Below, in pieces: positions 18,838 to 27,124 of a DNA stretch of 64,000 nucleotides. Source of the stretch: Oligoflexus tunisiensis (GTDB taxonomy: Bacteria; Bdellovibrionota_B; Oligoflexia; Oligoflexales; Oligoflexaceae); contig NZ_BDFO01000001.1 of NCBI RefSeq assembly GCF_001748245.1, positions 785,901 to 849,900 on the forward strand, given 5' to 3'. Position numbers and translations under genes: made by a program. The notes under the pieces were generated by a model. That model searched no databases and had not been told where the DNA came from. It saw only the letters and a program-made list of their open reading frames with translations. Each line of letters starts with the position of its first letter. Position 1 is the first letter of the stretch.

Positions 18838-19272
18838 CTAGCAGGCAAGCCGAATAGCTTCACCAACGTCTTTGGTTAGTAGTGACTTGGTTAACATTTC
18901 ATCGAAGAACTCTTTTTTAACTCCGGCCTTTTTATTGATGAAAAGCTGGCATTGCACTCTCAATAAAACTTCAGTTGGCACATCCATTCCGGTGAATTCG
19001 TGCTTTCTGTCCTGCCATTTAGAGATTATAGATCGTTCCACTCCGATAAGCTTGGCAAATTCTTCTTGTGACATTTGCATATAACCACGAAGAAATTTTA
19101 CTTCAGAACCGCTAAGTCGAGCAGGCTTATGAATGACTGCCTTGAACGCAGCCTTCATGATTTTCTCTGGATTGACGTCCAGAACTTTATTGCCAGCGAA
19201 CTCAATATAGCGAGGGTTTTCTATGATAATCGGGAAGCCCAGGGCTTCATAGATTTCAAAATTCCTGGCCAT
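18838..19272 (-). CDS. XRE-type HTH antitoxin (MqsA-like C-terminal domain)
   Basis: A 144-residue protein beginning MARNFEIYEALGFPI. I chose ATG 19272 because AGGAG lies 7 nt upstream; the frame is open to 19287. A short N-terminal region is followed by an XRE helix-turn-helix at about residues 60-90 (LRGYMQMSQEEFAKLIGVER, then SIISKWQ). It overlaps the 3' end of the upstream DUF4258-like gene by 17 nt, typical of a toxin-first module. It would neutralise the toxin and repress the pair. Confidence 0.8.
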   Translation of the reverse strand: MARNFEIYEALGFPIIIENPRYIEFAGNKVLDVNPEKIMKAAFKAVIHKPARLSGSEVKFLRGYMQMSQEEFAKLIGVERSIISKWQDRKHEFTGMDVPTEVLLRVQCQLFINKKAGVKKEFFDEMLTKSLLTKDVGEAIRLAC

Positions 19273-19576
19273 CTTTAAGCTCCTCATTGATGACTGTTAC
19301 GATCATCATCTTTCCACTGAATGCAACAGCTAGCCTGATTTTTTTTCCATCAAAAGTTTTTCCACAGATTCCGTAGGTCCAACACTGGAACTCGTCTTTC
19401 CACTTGTCGTGCTTTTTGCAGTTATGGCCGTTTTTAAGCACATAATCAACTTCCGTCAAATCCACATCACGCTCTTTCATCCGCTGGATAGCATGCAATG
19501 TAGGCCTATAGGCTCCCGTCCTTGCAGCAACTCGGACTTTTTCCAGGACATCGACAAACTTAGGAGGGCGGGCCAC
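19256..19576 (-). CDS. DUF4258-type toxin
   Basis: A 106-residue basic protein of the DUF4258 kind: an N-terminal TLHAIQRMKERDVDLTEVDY segment, then a CWTYGICG region and paired terminal strands (IRLAVAFSGKMMIVTVINEE). The start is GTG at 19576 with ggag about 8 nt upstream. It is followed and overlapped by an XRE antitoxin gene. DUF4258 proteins paired with an MqsA- or XRE-type partner are annotated as toxin-antitoxin toxins, possibly RNases. Activity here is inferred from family and context. Confidence 0.75.
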   Translation of the reverse strand: MARPPKFVDVLEKVRVAARTGAYRPTLHAIQRMKERDVDLTEVDYVLKNGHNCKKHDKWKDEFQCWTYGICGKTFDGKKIRLAVAFSGKMMIVTVINEELKDGQEF

Positions 19577-20078
19577 CTTGGCTTCTCCTTCGGTAAGTTA
19601 TATACAAAATGTGAACCATTCACAATTTACTTTTATATCGCATTGAATTAATTGGGAATAGGTAATGCTGATTTTTTAAAATCTTGCCTAGAGTTCAGAC
19701 AATGACCAGACGGAAACTGAATTGCGAAATGTCCGAGTTATTTGAACCAGGCGAGACAGATTCGGAGTAAATATCAATAATTTTAATAAGTAACGTTCAT
19801 TTTTTCGATCTTCCCGGTCGTAATCAAGGGGCCTAGCACCAAGATGATCAATTGCTGCGGGTCAGCCGGAGTTGATGGAGACCGGATGGCGGGCGCTGGC
19901 GTGGAGGGAGATAACTGCTTTCATTGCCTCTATCCCGGAAAATAGACTCCGCAAAATTCTTTGGATCCTGGTAAACGATCGCTTACTAAGAGATAATTGT
20001 AGTAAACGATCGTTTACTAGGATAACATATGAGAATTACAGGGAAATGTATCAAAATTACTACCGCATAGTCCCGGCT
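19577..20078. other. Intergenic stretch containing paired operator-like palindromes
   Basis: About 500 bp without a convincing gene. An open frame running into the CPBP protease gene on the opposite strand is a shadow. The notable content is the palindrome pair at 19971-20018, described separately. A 13-codon frame starting MRIT follows it. Confidence 0.5.
19971..20018. promoter_or_regulatory. Two operator-like palindromes
   Basis: GTAAACGATCGCTTAC (19971-19986, one mismatch) and the perfect AGTAAACGATCGTTTACT (20001-20018). Their centres are 31 bp apart, close to three helical turns, so two dimers would bind one DNA face. The form is typical of TetR-family operators. No TetR gene is present nearby. 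Only a 13-codon frame beginning MRIT starts after the second site, which could be the stub of a lost regulator. Confidence 0.6.
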
Positions 20079-20873
20079 CTAAACCGTTGCCGCTTGGGAA
20101 ATGAGGGTTTCCCGTTCATGTTTTCGCCGTTTTCTGGTGAACCAGAGTGTTGGTGGAAGCACAAACAACGCGACGAATCCAGAACCGAACAATATGGCGT
20201 TGGCGATGTAGGTCTGGTTGTAGGCAAACCAGCCCACGAGATTGACAAGGAAGTGAATCGCTATCGCTGCACCAAGGCCGTACCTTATGAACGCAATCCC
20301 GCAGGCAACCCCAATAACACCCGTGGAACCAAGGCGAAATAAGCCGATCTCAGGCATGCCGACCAAAATCGGGATAACTGTGTGAAGCGCAGCAAAAAGC
20401 AGGCTTGAAAGCGCAATCGCCCAGCCAGGGGACATAACCATCAAAAGCGCGCTGACAATTATGAATCGGGAACCAATCTCTTCGCCGGCAACAGAGACGA
20501 AATTGGTGGCGATCTTTTCCCCAACAGTCGGAACAACTGGAACTTCGCTTGATCCTGGCTTAGCAACTGGGTCTTTGTAGGATGCGGACCACGTGCGACC
20601 GAAGATTTTCGACTGCATGATCTGAATGGAAGCGTTTGCTGAAATCGTGGCAAACACCATGCTGATGATGACCACAATTTCCCGAAAACCCACTGGCACA
20701 CGAGAAATTGTCGTCCTTAGCACCTTATTCGCAAAGAAGAAAGCGATGGGAATCCAGAGGACAAACTCAACAAAGTTAGGCAAAAATCCTTCAACCCAGC
20801 CTGTTTTATATCGGATCACGATAAAGAAGGCGGATAGAAGAAACGTGCCAATAGCCACAAATAGATAACGCAT
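20079..20873 (-). CDS. CPBP-family intramembrane protease
   Basis: A 264-residue membrane protein with about seven hydrophobic segments. The CPBP (CAAX protease / bacteriocin-processing) motifs are all present: GEEIGSRF (EExxxR, about residue 137), FAALH (second catalytic His) and AIHFLVNLVG (HxxxN). Bacterial members cleave membrane-embedded substrates and may give self-immunity to peptides. A hydrophilic loop with a KPGSSEVPVVPT stretch precedes the motif region. It is not clearly in an operon. Confidence 0.85.
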   Translation of the reverse strand: MRYLFVAIGTFLLSAFFIVIRYKTGWVEGFLPNFVEFVLWIPIAFFFANKVLRTTISRVPVGFREIVVIISMVFATISANASIQIMQSKIFGRTWSASYKDPVAKPGSSEVPVVPTVGEKIATNFVSVAGEEIGSRFIIVSALLMVMSPGWAIALSSLLFAALHTVIPILVGMPEIGLFRLGSTGVIGVACGIAFIRYGLGAAIAIHFLVNLVGWFAYNQTYIANAILFGSGFVALFVLPPTLWFTRKRRKHERETLISQAATV

Positions 20874-20968
20874 CCCATCGCTCTCCGGTTATTTTGCAGA
20901 CGCGATCTGTCTCAGCTGCCAAGCAAGGTCAGCTTGTGTTTCAAAGACAATGGTATAAGTCTGGTTGT

Positions 20969-21487
20969 CTACGACAGCAGGATAGGTCCTAAAATTCTCT
21001 CCAGAGCCAAGGTTACATTTATTTCTTCCTTTCTTAGTTCATAGTGCGACCGCAATTTTTCGATAACTCCAGGATGTTCTTTCAATTCCCCCAAAGAGCA
21101 TATAGCGGCGCGTCTGACCAAAGGCCATTCATCCTCTAACAGCGAGACCAGAGTTTCGATCGCTCGATTATCTCTCAGAATCCCGAGCAGCTCAGCGCCA
21201 ATTTCACGATAGACCTGGTCTTTTCGCTTGCAGTATTCCATCATGAGGTCAAACATGATGGGATCTTTTTTCTCTTTGAGTATCCGACTGATCTGATAGG
21301 CGCCGATTTCAGGTTGAGTATTCATTCTGTCAATAAGTGAATATTCGAGTATTTCAAGGAGAGTGCTTGTCGGACAAACATCCAACGTTATCAGGTTAAA
21401 TCCCGCTCGATGCTTGACTGATTTCTTCTCTGAATTCCAAAGTGAAAGAAGCTTTTCCAATTTTTTGTTTTTAGAGTTTAGCGCCAA
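20969..21487 (-). CDS. HEAT-repeat-like protein
   Basis: A 172-residue all-helical protein. Repeated units such as YREIGAELLGILRDNRAIET and VRRAAICSLGELKEHPGVIE show a HEAT/PBS-lyase-type repeat pattern, with the D-x-R or V-R-R-A-A signature in each. It has no signal peptide, so it is likely cytoplasmic and a protein-interaction scaffold. The partner is unknown. Confidence 0.65.
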   Translation of the reverse strand: MALNSKNKKLEKLLSLWNSEKKSVKHRAGFNLITLDVCPTSTLLEILEYSLIDRMNTQPEIGAYQISRILKEKKDPIMFDLMMEYCKRKDQVYREIGAELLGILRDNRAIETLVSLLEDEWPLVRRAAICSLGELKEHPGVIEKLRSHYELRKEEINVTLALERILGPILLS

Positions 21488-21752
21488 TCAGCACTCCTCA
21501 ATGAAAAAGTTAGAAGGCTCTTGCGGAACCGGAGCGTCGAATCGACGAGATTGAGGCGCCGGTGCGTATGACGCAAGCGCTGAGATAAAAATGATCTGAA
21601 GAACAAGCCCATTAAATTTTTCAAAGACTCATTTGCACGAGATACCTGGGAATAGCAGGTTTTACTCATATGACCTTCTAAAACATTGAAAAATATGCCA
21701 CTTGCTACGAAATTGGAAGAACGAGAAAGAAACCTTCCAGCCACAGGAGCCG

Positions 21753-22205
21753 ATGATGCAAAAGCACCTGAGCCGCATCATAGACGATTTCCAGCTTGTT
21801 CCCAAGAGTATCATTGAGGTCGTGGCTGCATATACTTTGTACCTGATGCTGGAAACAAAGGGACATCAAACCAGGTTTGCCGCTCGATTGACCGGTAAGC
21901 ACAGGTCGTCATTTTCAAGGATGCTTAATCGGCCGGACAACCTTACCATAGCCAAGGGCTGCCTGAATCGGGCTGTACGAAGAAGGTTGGCCGCTGTGGG
22001 CAAACAAGGAAAGAATGTCAAGGCCCTGTTAATTTTGATGCCACCCTCACTAGCTGTCGCGGAAAGCATGTGGAAAACGTTGGCTTTTACAAGCTTGGGA
22101 AGAAGACGATCCGTGGCCATAAGTTTGTAAACTTTGTGCTCGTGCTTGGTGAGGAGTGAAGTGGCCCCATTTATGGTATCAGTGATCCTTCGCCTCAGGG
22201 AGGTG
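21753..22205 (+). pseudogene. DDE transposase remnant with frameshift
   Basis: ATG 21753 has aggag upstream. The N-terminal part (RFAARLTGKHRSSFSRMLNR) looks like a transposase targeting domain. After about 22010 the frame is lost. The +1-shifted frame reads VNFDATLTSCRGKHVENVGF, then YKLGKKTIRGHKFVNFVLVL, the catalytic Asp-Ala-Thr strand and the GH-rich strand of a DDE transposase. Homology ends near 22205. It is a decayed insertion-sequence gene whose exact family I cannot name. Confidence 0.6.
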
Positions 22206-22255
22206 GGTTGAGTAATTCATCATAATTGAAATTAGGCGCTATTTTCTTAGCCGCA

Positions 22256-23536
22256 TCAAATCGCAGGACATCTACTCTTTAAGGCCATATATCTCTCTGA
22301 AATTGCCTTATAGTATTCATTCTTCTTCGCCTTCTCTGGGCAGTCATCGACCGATCGCTCGCATGCGTCCTGCCAAAACGATATTAGATCAAGGAGAGCA
22401 GAATCAGCTTCGGTATCCGGGCACTTATTCTCAGCTGCCATTCTCCCTAACTCAACCTCGAAGAACTCATAGGCACTCGACCTTTCCGGCAGATCCACAA
22501 GGTAGCCGAACATAGCCGCAAGTTCGGGTACCGATGAGTAAGCTCGCGTACCTTTTTTGGCCTTATATGGTTCAAGGCTATTCTTCATTCCCCCAACCAG
22601 GAATTTTTCGCGGTCTTTGTGCTTTGACCCACTAATGCCATAGAGAACCGCCTTGTAATATTTGTCTCCAGTCCCTTTCTTTTGATCAAGATCCTTTGCG
22701 AGTATGATAAGGGCGTCAGCATCAGTCATTCCATTTGGTCTGGTTTCACCATCCACGTTGCTGGCCAGTCTCTGAAGCGCCACGGCCTGCTGGTCAGGTG
22801 TGAATCTTTTGTCTTGAAGGATCTCTTTGATAACCATGGGGCTCGCAATTTGAGGGAGAAGGTTTTGCGCCGCTTCGCTTAGAACCTTGTCGTTCCTATC
22901 ATTCATGATGTCCTTGACCAGATCTTGATCCTTAAACCCACGAAGAAAGAGCTTTGCCATCTCCTTATCGGTATGCCTGTAGTCTTGAAACTTCCCCTCG
23001 AAGTAATTCAATGCGGCTTCCTGATTCGGATTCATGTCATCGTTGAGTTGATCGATCAGTCCCATGACGACACCGCGGTGATTTTCATTCATGTCCTGGA
23101 GATTCCTGTCGACAAATTCGATAAGGCCCTGTGTGTTTTTGTAGACTTCATCGGACTTTGCATAGTGGACTTGCGTGAATGCTTGAAGGGCCATGAATTT
23201 CATATCCTGTGTAAATGGCCCATTCAAAATCGCGGAAAGAATGTTGTATGGGAAATACTTCCTATCAGCAAACTCCCTGATTTTGGCCCGCATCTCAGGA
23301 ATTGAATTCGGTAGGACCGAACTTTCCTGAGTGGGGCTGTTAGGTGGAGGGATATTGTCATGAAGCACATCGTTCGACTTTTCACTGAGCACGCTAGTTC
23401 TGCTTTTTTCGGGCGAAATCGTGTCAGCGAACGCATCCGTAGCGTCCATTTTTCCATCTTTTCTAACTGGAAGCAGAAGGAAAACAGCTGCCAGAGCTAA
23501 AATGACTGTGGTAAAAGTGATTATTGCTCGCTTCAT
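22256..23536 (-). CDS. Exported helical protein of unknown function
   Basis: A 426-residue protein with an N-terminal signal anchor (AIITFTTVILALAAVFLLL). A Ser/Pro/Glu-rich linker follows (about residues 30-80), then a long all-alpha region that may form irregular HEAT-like repeats. I recognise no family. A good Shine-Dalgarno (gaggag) precedes the ATG. It starts 15 nt after the YiiX-like hydrolase gene and is the last gene of a probable three-gene unit encoding exported proteins. Two Cys pairs near the C-terminus (CPDTE...CERSVDDC) may form disulfides. Confidence 0.6.
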   Translation of the reverse strand: MKRAIITFTTVILALAAVFLLLPVRKDGKMDATDAFADTISPEKSRTSVLSEKSNDVLHDNIPPPNSPTQESSVLPNSIPEMRAKIREFADRKYFPYNILSAILNGPFTQDMKFMALQAFTQVHYAKSDEVYKNTQGLIEFVDRNLQDMNENHRGVVMGLIDQLNDDMNPNQEAALNYFEGKFQDYRHTDKEMAKLFLRGFKDQDLVKDIMNDRNDKVLSEAAQNLLPQIASPMVIKEILQDKRFTPDQQAVALQRLASNVDGETRPNGMTDADALIILAKDLDQKKGTGDKYYKAVLYGISGSKHKDREKFLVGGMKNSLEPYKAKKGTRAYSSVPELAAMFGYLVDLPERSSAYEFFEVELGRMAAENKCPDTEADSALLDLISFWQDACERSVDDCPEKAKKNEYYKAISERYMALKSRCPAI

Positions 23537-23551
23537 GACGGGCTTCTCCTC

Positions 23552-24172
23552 TCAGGTGGAAGGCACGGATACAACAAAGGGACTGTCTCTTTGCTCGCGC
23601 ACGGTCAAGGGCAAGCCTACACCTTCTTCCTGATCATTTGGCGTGAGGTTGATATTGAGGCCTCGCCGCGGATTTTCATATATACCTTCGACGTATCCAA
23701 CGCAATCAAACAGCATATGCCCTTTCCCGAACATGACAGGCCGATCCGGTGCCTGAGGAATAAACTTACCTTTTTGATTCACATGCATAAAATCATACAC
23801 TGTACCTACCTCCATGAGATTTTGAGTTTCCGTTGCAAGCTTCGAAAACTCAGCGGACGTAATACCCTTAGGCCGGGAGGCAGGTCTTTTAGCTCCCCAC
23901 GAATCACGTAATTTACCGGGCTCAGATGAGAAGAACGTGATCCAGCCCACCTTCTGCAGTGCGGCTTCGATATCGGAACCATGGCTTGTCACATGATAGA
24001 ACTTGTTATCTGCAACATAAATTCCTGCATGCCCAACAAAGCCACTATCAAATCCCGACGACCTATGTACGATATCGCCGGAAACTCGTGGGTCGCATGA
24101 CTCACATATTTTCTCTTGGGAATAGGCGTAGCCCGACGCGAGAAAGGCAAAAAGCGCGATATATGGTTTCAT
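23552..24172 (-). CDS. Exported NlpC/P60-superfamily (YiiX-like, permuted) hydrolase
   Basis: A 206-residue protein with a signal peptide (YIALFAFLASGYAYS). It has the circularly permuted papain-like layout. The His element GHAGIYVADNKFYHV comes first (about residue 47) and the nucleophile-containing FDCVGYVEGIYE comes later (Cys about residue 153). The family cleaves amide or ester bonds in cell wall, lipids or peptides. It sits between a small Gly/Ser/Asp-rich secreted protein and a larger helical exported protein, all on the same strand with short gaps. Confidence 0.7.
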   Translation of the reverse strand: MKPYIALFAFLASGYAYSQEKICESCDPRVSGDIVHRSSGFDSGFVGHAGIYVADNKFYHVTSHGSDIEAALQKVGWITFFSSEPGKLRDSWGAKRPASRPKGITSAEFSKLATETQNLMEVGTVYDFMHVNQKGKFIPQAPDRPVMFGKGHMLFDCVGYVEGIYENPRRGLNINLTPNDQEEGVGLPLTVREQRDSPFVVSVPST

Positions 24173-24197
24173 GTATTACTCACTTTCAGAGTTAGAA

Positions 24198-24467
24198 TTA
24201 CCAACTTTCACCGATACCATCGCCACTGTCGTCATTGCCTGGATCGTCATCACTGTTCTCGCCCGACCCAGAGCCAGGCGACGTTCCAGAGCCTTGACTT
24301 CCGCCGTTACCACCGCCAACCCCAACCGTTCCTTTTTCAATGGCCCCTATTAATTCATCGATAAACTGCTGATACTCTTTCTCAGTCAGCTTATGAACCT
24401 CCGCTGAAATAGACGTTGGAAGGGCTATGAGAGACAGAGCTGCTGCAATAGAACGAATTAAACCCAT
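24198..24467 (-). CDS. Small secreted Gly/Ser/Asp-rich protein
   Basis: An 89-residue protein with a signal peptide (SIAAALSLIALPTSISA) and a short helical segment (EKEYQQFIDELIGAIEKG). Its low-complexity tail is made of Gly, Ser and then Asp. A strong aaggag precedes the start. It is the first gene of the exported trio at 24467-22256, with 25 nt to the next gene. I recognise no family. The acidic tail might bind calcium, but that is speculation. Confidence 0.55.
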   Translation of the reverse strand: MGLIRSIAAALSLIALPTSISAEVHKLTEKEYQQFIDELIGAIEKGTVGVGGGNGGSQGSGTSPGSGSGENSDDDPGNDDSGDGIGESW

Positions 24468-24713
24468 AGAATCTCCTTATTTTGAGAACAAGAATGTACG
24501 ACGCGTCGATTAACAAAAATCGATCAGTCACCACTGCGAAAACTTTGTATGTATTGGATTATGAGACTTAACGTTTGAAGTTAGCGAGAACCGTTTTATC
24601 CCATCCAGAACCGATGAGAAAGACCTCAGAAGATCGTTTCCTTCATTCGCTCGTCATGGTAGTTTTTCGGGTCGTGGCTGCTCACTGCGGTGAATATGAT
24701 GGGAGGTTTTGAT

Positions 24714-25457
24714 ATGGCGAACCTTAGGGATGAACTGGCGGAAGCCATTGAATCCTGGTTGAAGACGCGGAAAAACTCTTCGCTTCAGGTTCTATCAAAC
24801 CTAAGTTCGGTGCCTTACTCATCAATCAGGCGGATTGTCCAGAAGGAAGTAAGTGCCTCCGCAACCAACGCCATGCAGATAGCTGCCGTCATCTTTCCCC
24901 GCAAGGAAGGTGCTCAGTTCATCCTAAAGCATTACCCTGAGACTGGAATATTTTATGCCGACCAGCAGCAGAATATTGAACCTGTGGTCACAGAATCCAA
25001 AATAAGGTTGAGCCGGGATGAGTTTCTAACTTTGTCGCTCGCAGCTACTGAGGCTGGGATTTCTCCGGAATCTCTTAAACAAAAGATAGGAGAACGTTCT
25101 GAGATTTGCATGCGCCGTCTTCTCGATGCCGAGCTCATTAAGTACGATCCAGACGGGAACCTCAAAGCCATTAGAGAGTCTTTCAGATTTATTGATCTTG
25201 ACCTCTTGCTGGACGAAATCAGGCACATCGCTGACCTCTTTGATGAGAGCAAAATTGATGAGTGGGGAAGCCTGATTAGAATCAGGACGGAAGGTTTTTC
25301 TTTAGAGGCCAAACGCAAAGCCCATAAGATTTTGACGGATGCCGACGATGCGTTAGCTGAACTTATGCACGACAAGAAGAACCTTGGGCCTTATGTCATG
25401 GCCTATGGTATAGTCTCCACATTCCTCAGCTCCCCGAAAAGTGAGGCACAACCATGA
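24714..25457 (+). CDS. HTH regulatory protein
   Basis: A protein of about 247 aa. I placed the start at ATG 24714 because gggagg lies 7-8 nt upstream; the frame is open to 24690. The N-terminal ~65 residues look like a DNA-binding helical domain (LQVLSNLSSVPYSSIRRIVQ). The rest has a layout like Bdellovibrionota regulators of the TIGR02147 kind, though I cannot assign the family firmly. It overlaps the next gene, a small exported protein, by 4 nt (ATGA), so the two are translationally coupled. Confidence 0.6.
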   Translation: MANLRDELAEAIESWLKTRKNSSLQVLSNLSSVPYSSIRRIVQKEVSASATNAMQIAAVIFPRKEGAQFILKHYPETGIFYADQQQNIEPVVTESKIRLSRDEFLTLSLAATEAGISPESLKQKIGERSEICMRRLLDAELIKYDPDGNLKAIRESFRFIDLDLLLDEIRHIADLFDESKIDEWGSLIRIRTEGFSLEAKRKAHKILTDADDALAELMHDKKNLGPYVMAYGIVSTFLSSPKSEAQP

Positions 25458-25753
25458 AAAAACTTGCTCTGGTAATATTGATATCCGCAGTGACAACGGC
25501 ACTTTTCGCTGGCCAGGAGAGCGGCGCAGGTCCTAAAGGTAAGGAAATTCACATTGAATTGACTTCCGCCGAGATGCAACAGGTCCTTCATGGGGCCTTT
25601 TCGGGAGAAGTTCTTAATTTTCAAAAACCTGGGCTTGAGACAATTAAGCTTCAGGCGAAGACCTTTGATTTTGAGTCCAAGACAGTCGAATTGATTGCTG
25701 TGGATTCAGGCTTGAGAGTTCGGGCTACCGAAGCTCGGCGGGAAGCCAATTAG
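25454..25753 (+). CDS. Small exported protein coupled to the regulator
   Basis: A 99-residue protein with a clean signal peptide (LALVILISAVTTALFA). The mature part is short, with alternating charged and hydrophobic strands. No family is recognised. It starts inside the stop of the upstream regulator gene. The pairing suggests the regulator and the exported product act in one pathway. Confidence 0.6.
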   Translation: MKKLALVILISAVTTALFAGQESGAGPKGKEIHIELTSAEMQQVLHGAFSGEVLNFQKPGLETIKLQAKTFDFESKTVELIAVDSGLRVRATEARREAN

Positions 25754-25789
25754 GAGACATGCCGAAGTTTCTGAAAAGCAAAATGAGGT

Positions 25790-25822
25790 CTCTCGACGAA
25801 GGTAGATGCGATCATCTTTCAT
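25790..25822 (-). pseudogene. Stub of a HepT-type toxin gene
   Basis: The MNT antitoxin stop overlaps an ATG (ATGA at 25822-25819). The new frame begins MKDDRIYLRR, which is the canonical start of HepT/HEPN toxins. After about ten codons the sequence stops resembling HepT and runs antisense into the 3' end of the neighbouring exported-protein gene. The toxin gene therefore appears cut off near 25790. Confidence 0.55.
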
Positions 25823-26109
25823 ACTGTGATCGCTTCTTTCAAGACCTTGTCCCGGATGTGCTTGTTGAGTCCTCTGTCGGTAACAACATCAACTTTCGCG
25901 CCTAAGAGATCCTGGAGATCCATGAGAAGGCCGCCGATTTCAAATGCGGAGCGACCCGGTTCCAGATCTATGAGAAAATCGTAGTCACTGTCGGGACCGG
26001 CTTCACCACGGGCAACGGATCCGAAGGTCCGGATATTGCTGGCTCCGTACTTCTTTGCGATATCGAGAATTTCCTGTCGGTGGGCTTTGATCTTATCCAG
26101 AGGAGTCAT
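25819..26109 (-). CDS. mntA: MNT-domain nucleotidyltransferase antitoxin (MntA-type)
   Basis: A small minimal nucleotidyltransferase of about 96 aa. The motif GSVARGEAGPDSDYDFLIDL contains the GSxARGxxxxxSDxD signature. I use ATG 26109, which has gagg 6 nt upstream; the frame is open to 26121. In MntA/HepT systems this enzyme AMPylates the HEPN RNase toxin. Here the toxin gene is reduced to a few codons, so this antitoxin is an orphan. Its upstream region is directly adjacent to an ssrA-like repeat. Confidence 0.8.
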   Translation of the reverse strand: MTPLDKIKAHRQEILDIAKKYGASNIRTFGSVARGEAGPDSDYDFLIDLEPGRSAFEIGGLLMDLQDLLGAKVDVVTDRGLNKHIRDKVLKEAITV

Positions 26110-26122
26110 GGGTTTCCTCATG

Positions 26123-26144
26123 TTTGGTAGAGGTGGCGGGAATC
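26123..26144 (+). repeat. Partial copy of the ssrA 3' end (candidate attachment-site half)
   Basis: The 22 bp at 26123-26144 match 42889-42910, the 3' end of tmRNA, at 20 of 22 positions in the same orientation. The differences are A for G at 26129 and T for C at 26134. The segment also lies in a small hairpin (AGGTGG/CCACCT). The pair brackets the DISARM region, as expected for an element integrated at ssrA. No integrase gene is seen. Confidence 0.55.
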
Positions 26145-26328
26145 CACCTAGAAGTTACTCGGAGTCGTGGTAGCGGCCTAACTTATTAGAATTTAAATTT
26201 AATCATTGGCTGTGCTTCAGCCAGGAACACGTAGGAAGATCCAATTTGCTTCATCCTGTTGGCCACATCCTGGCCAATTTAATTACCACTGCCTAGCTGC
26301 TGAGCTTGGCGAGTTTGGGTTTCAGGAT

Positions 26329-27120
26329 TTATATTATTCTTTCCAGCAGACCAGACGAACTCAAGGCAACGAAGTGGTCATGTAGCTTCTCTGAGAATAG
26401 GGGTATTTTAATAAGTACACCCACCTCAATGTTCCGTTCCTGCGCCGCCTCCGTAAAGTTGGCTGAAGTCACAAACGACGCAGTTTTATCAGTTACTACA
26501 CACTTGGCATGTAGAACTGAGCCTTTCTTTTGATCGAGGGCCAAAGATCTTGGATCAAAATATACACAGGGAAGCCGAGTGCCAATCCACTGCTTCTGTT
26601 TAAACTCGGCAATGAATCTTTTAACTAGGTCCTCCCTTCTAGTCGTGTCGCCTCTCTGGCGATGTATATTAAGGAACATATCAACGGAAAAATCCGGGTC
26701 ACCATCCATTTTTTCGGCCAAGGTCTTGAAAATATCTTTTCCCTGGTAAACCGCAAATCCGGAAATTAAAACGTTTCTTTTTGCATGCCGGAAGAGCTCC
26801 TGGACTACAACCTTTGTATCCCTATTTGTGATTCCCATAGTCTCTGGACCCGTCCAGACTAGGTCGATTCTATCCAAATTCTCATTGATTCGGGAGTTGA
26901 CTCGATCTTCTCTCACAAGAGCAAGGGCGACTGATATCTGATGGTCGTTGAACCCAAAGCTGTTGAGCTGCTTTAAACCTTGGTGTACAACTTTTCCGGT
27001 TTCACGACCAAAAAGCCTGAAACATCCGGCTTCCGTAAATGGCGATCTAAGAGATCCACGTTCAAGGCCGTCAATAATGGCTTGTAAGTCCAGATGGGCA
27101 AGCCTCGAGGTCCATTGCAT
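26329..27120 (-). CDS. drmC: DISARM protein DrmC (phospholipase D-like)
   Basis: A PLD-superfamily protein of about 263 aa. The catalytic HxK...N motif is HAKCVVTDKTASFVTSANFT near the C-terminus. I use ATG 27120 (MQWTSRLAHL), 4 nt after the drmB stop, with ttggag upstream; the frame is open to 27159. It is the last gene of the minus-strand DISARM operon. In published DISARM work drmC was dispensable for protection in at least one system, so its role is probably accessory. Confidence 0.9.
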   Translation of the reverse strand: MQWTSRLAHLDLQAIIDGLERGSLRSPFTEAGCFRLFGRETGKVVHQGLKQLNSFGFNDHQISVALALVREDRVNSRINENLDRIDLVWTGPETMGITNRDTKVVVQELFRHAKRNVLISGFAVYQGKDIFKTLAEKMDGDPDFSVDMFLNIHRQRGDTTRREDLVKRFIAEFKQKQWIGTRLPCVYFDPRSLALDQKKGSVLHAKCVVTDKTASFVTSANFTEAAQERNIEVGVLIKIPLFSEKLHDHFVALSSSGLLERII

Positions 27121-27124
27121 GCTC

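Noticed and set aside
19872..20342. 156-codon plus-strand open frame
   Set aside because: Overlaps the CPBP protease gene, which has all its catalytic motifs on the other strand, and spans the operator palindromes.
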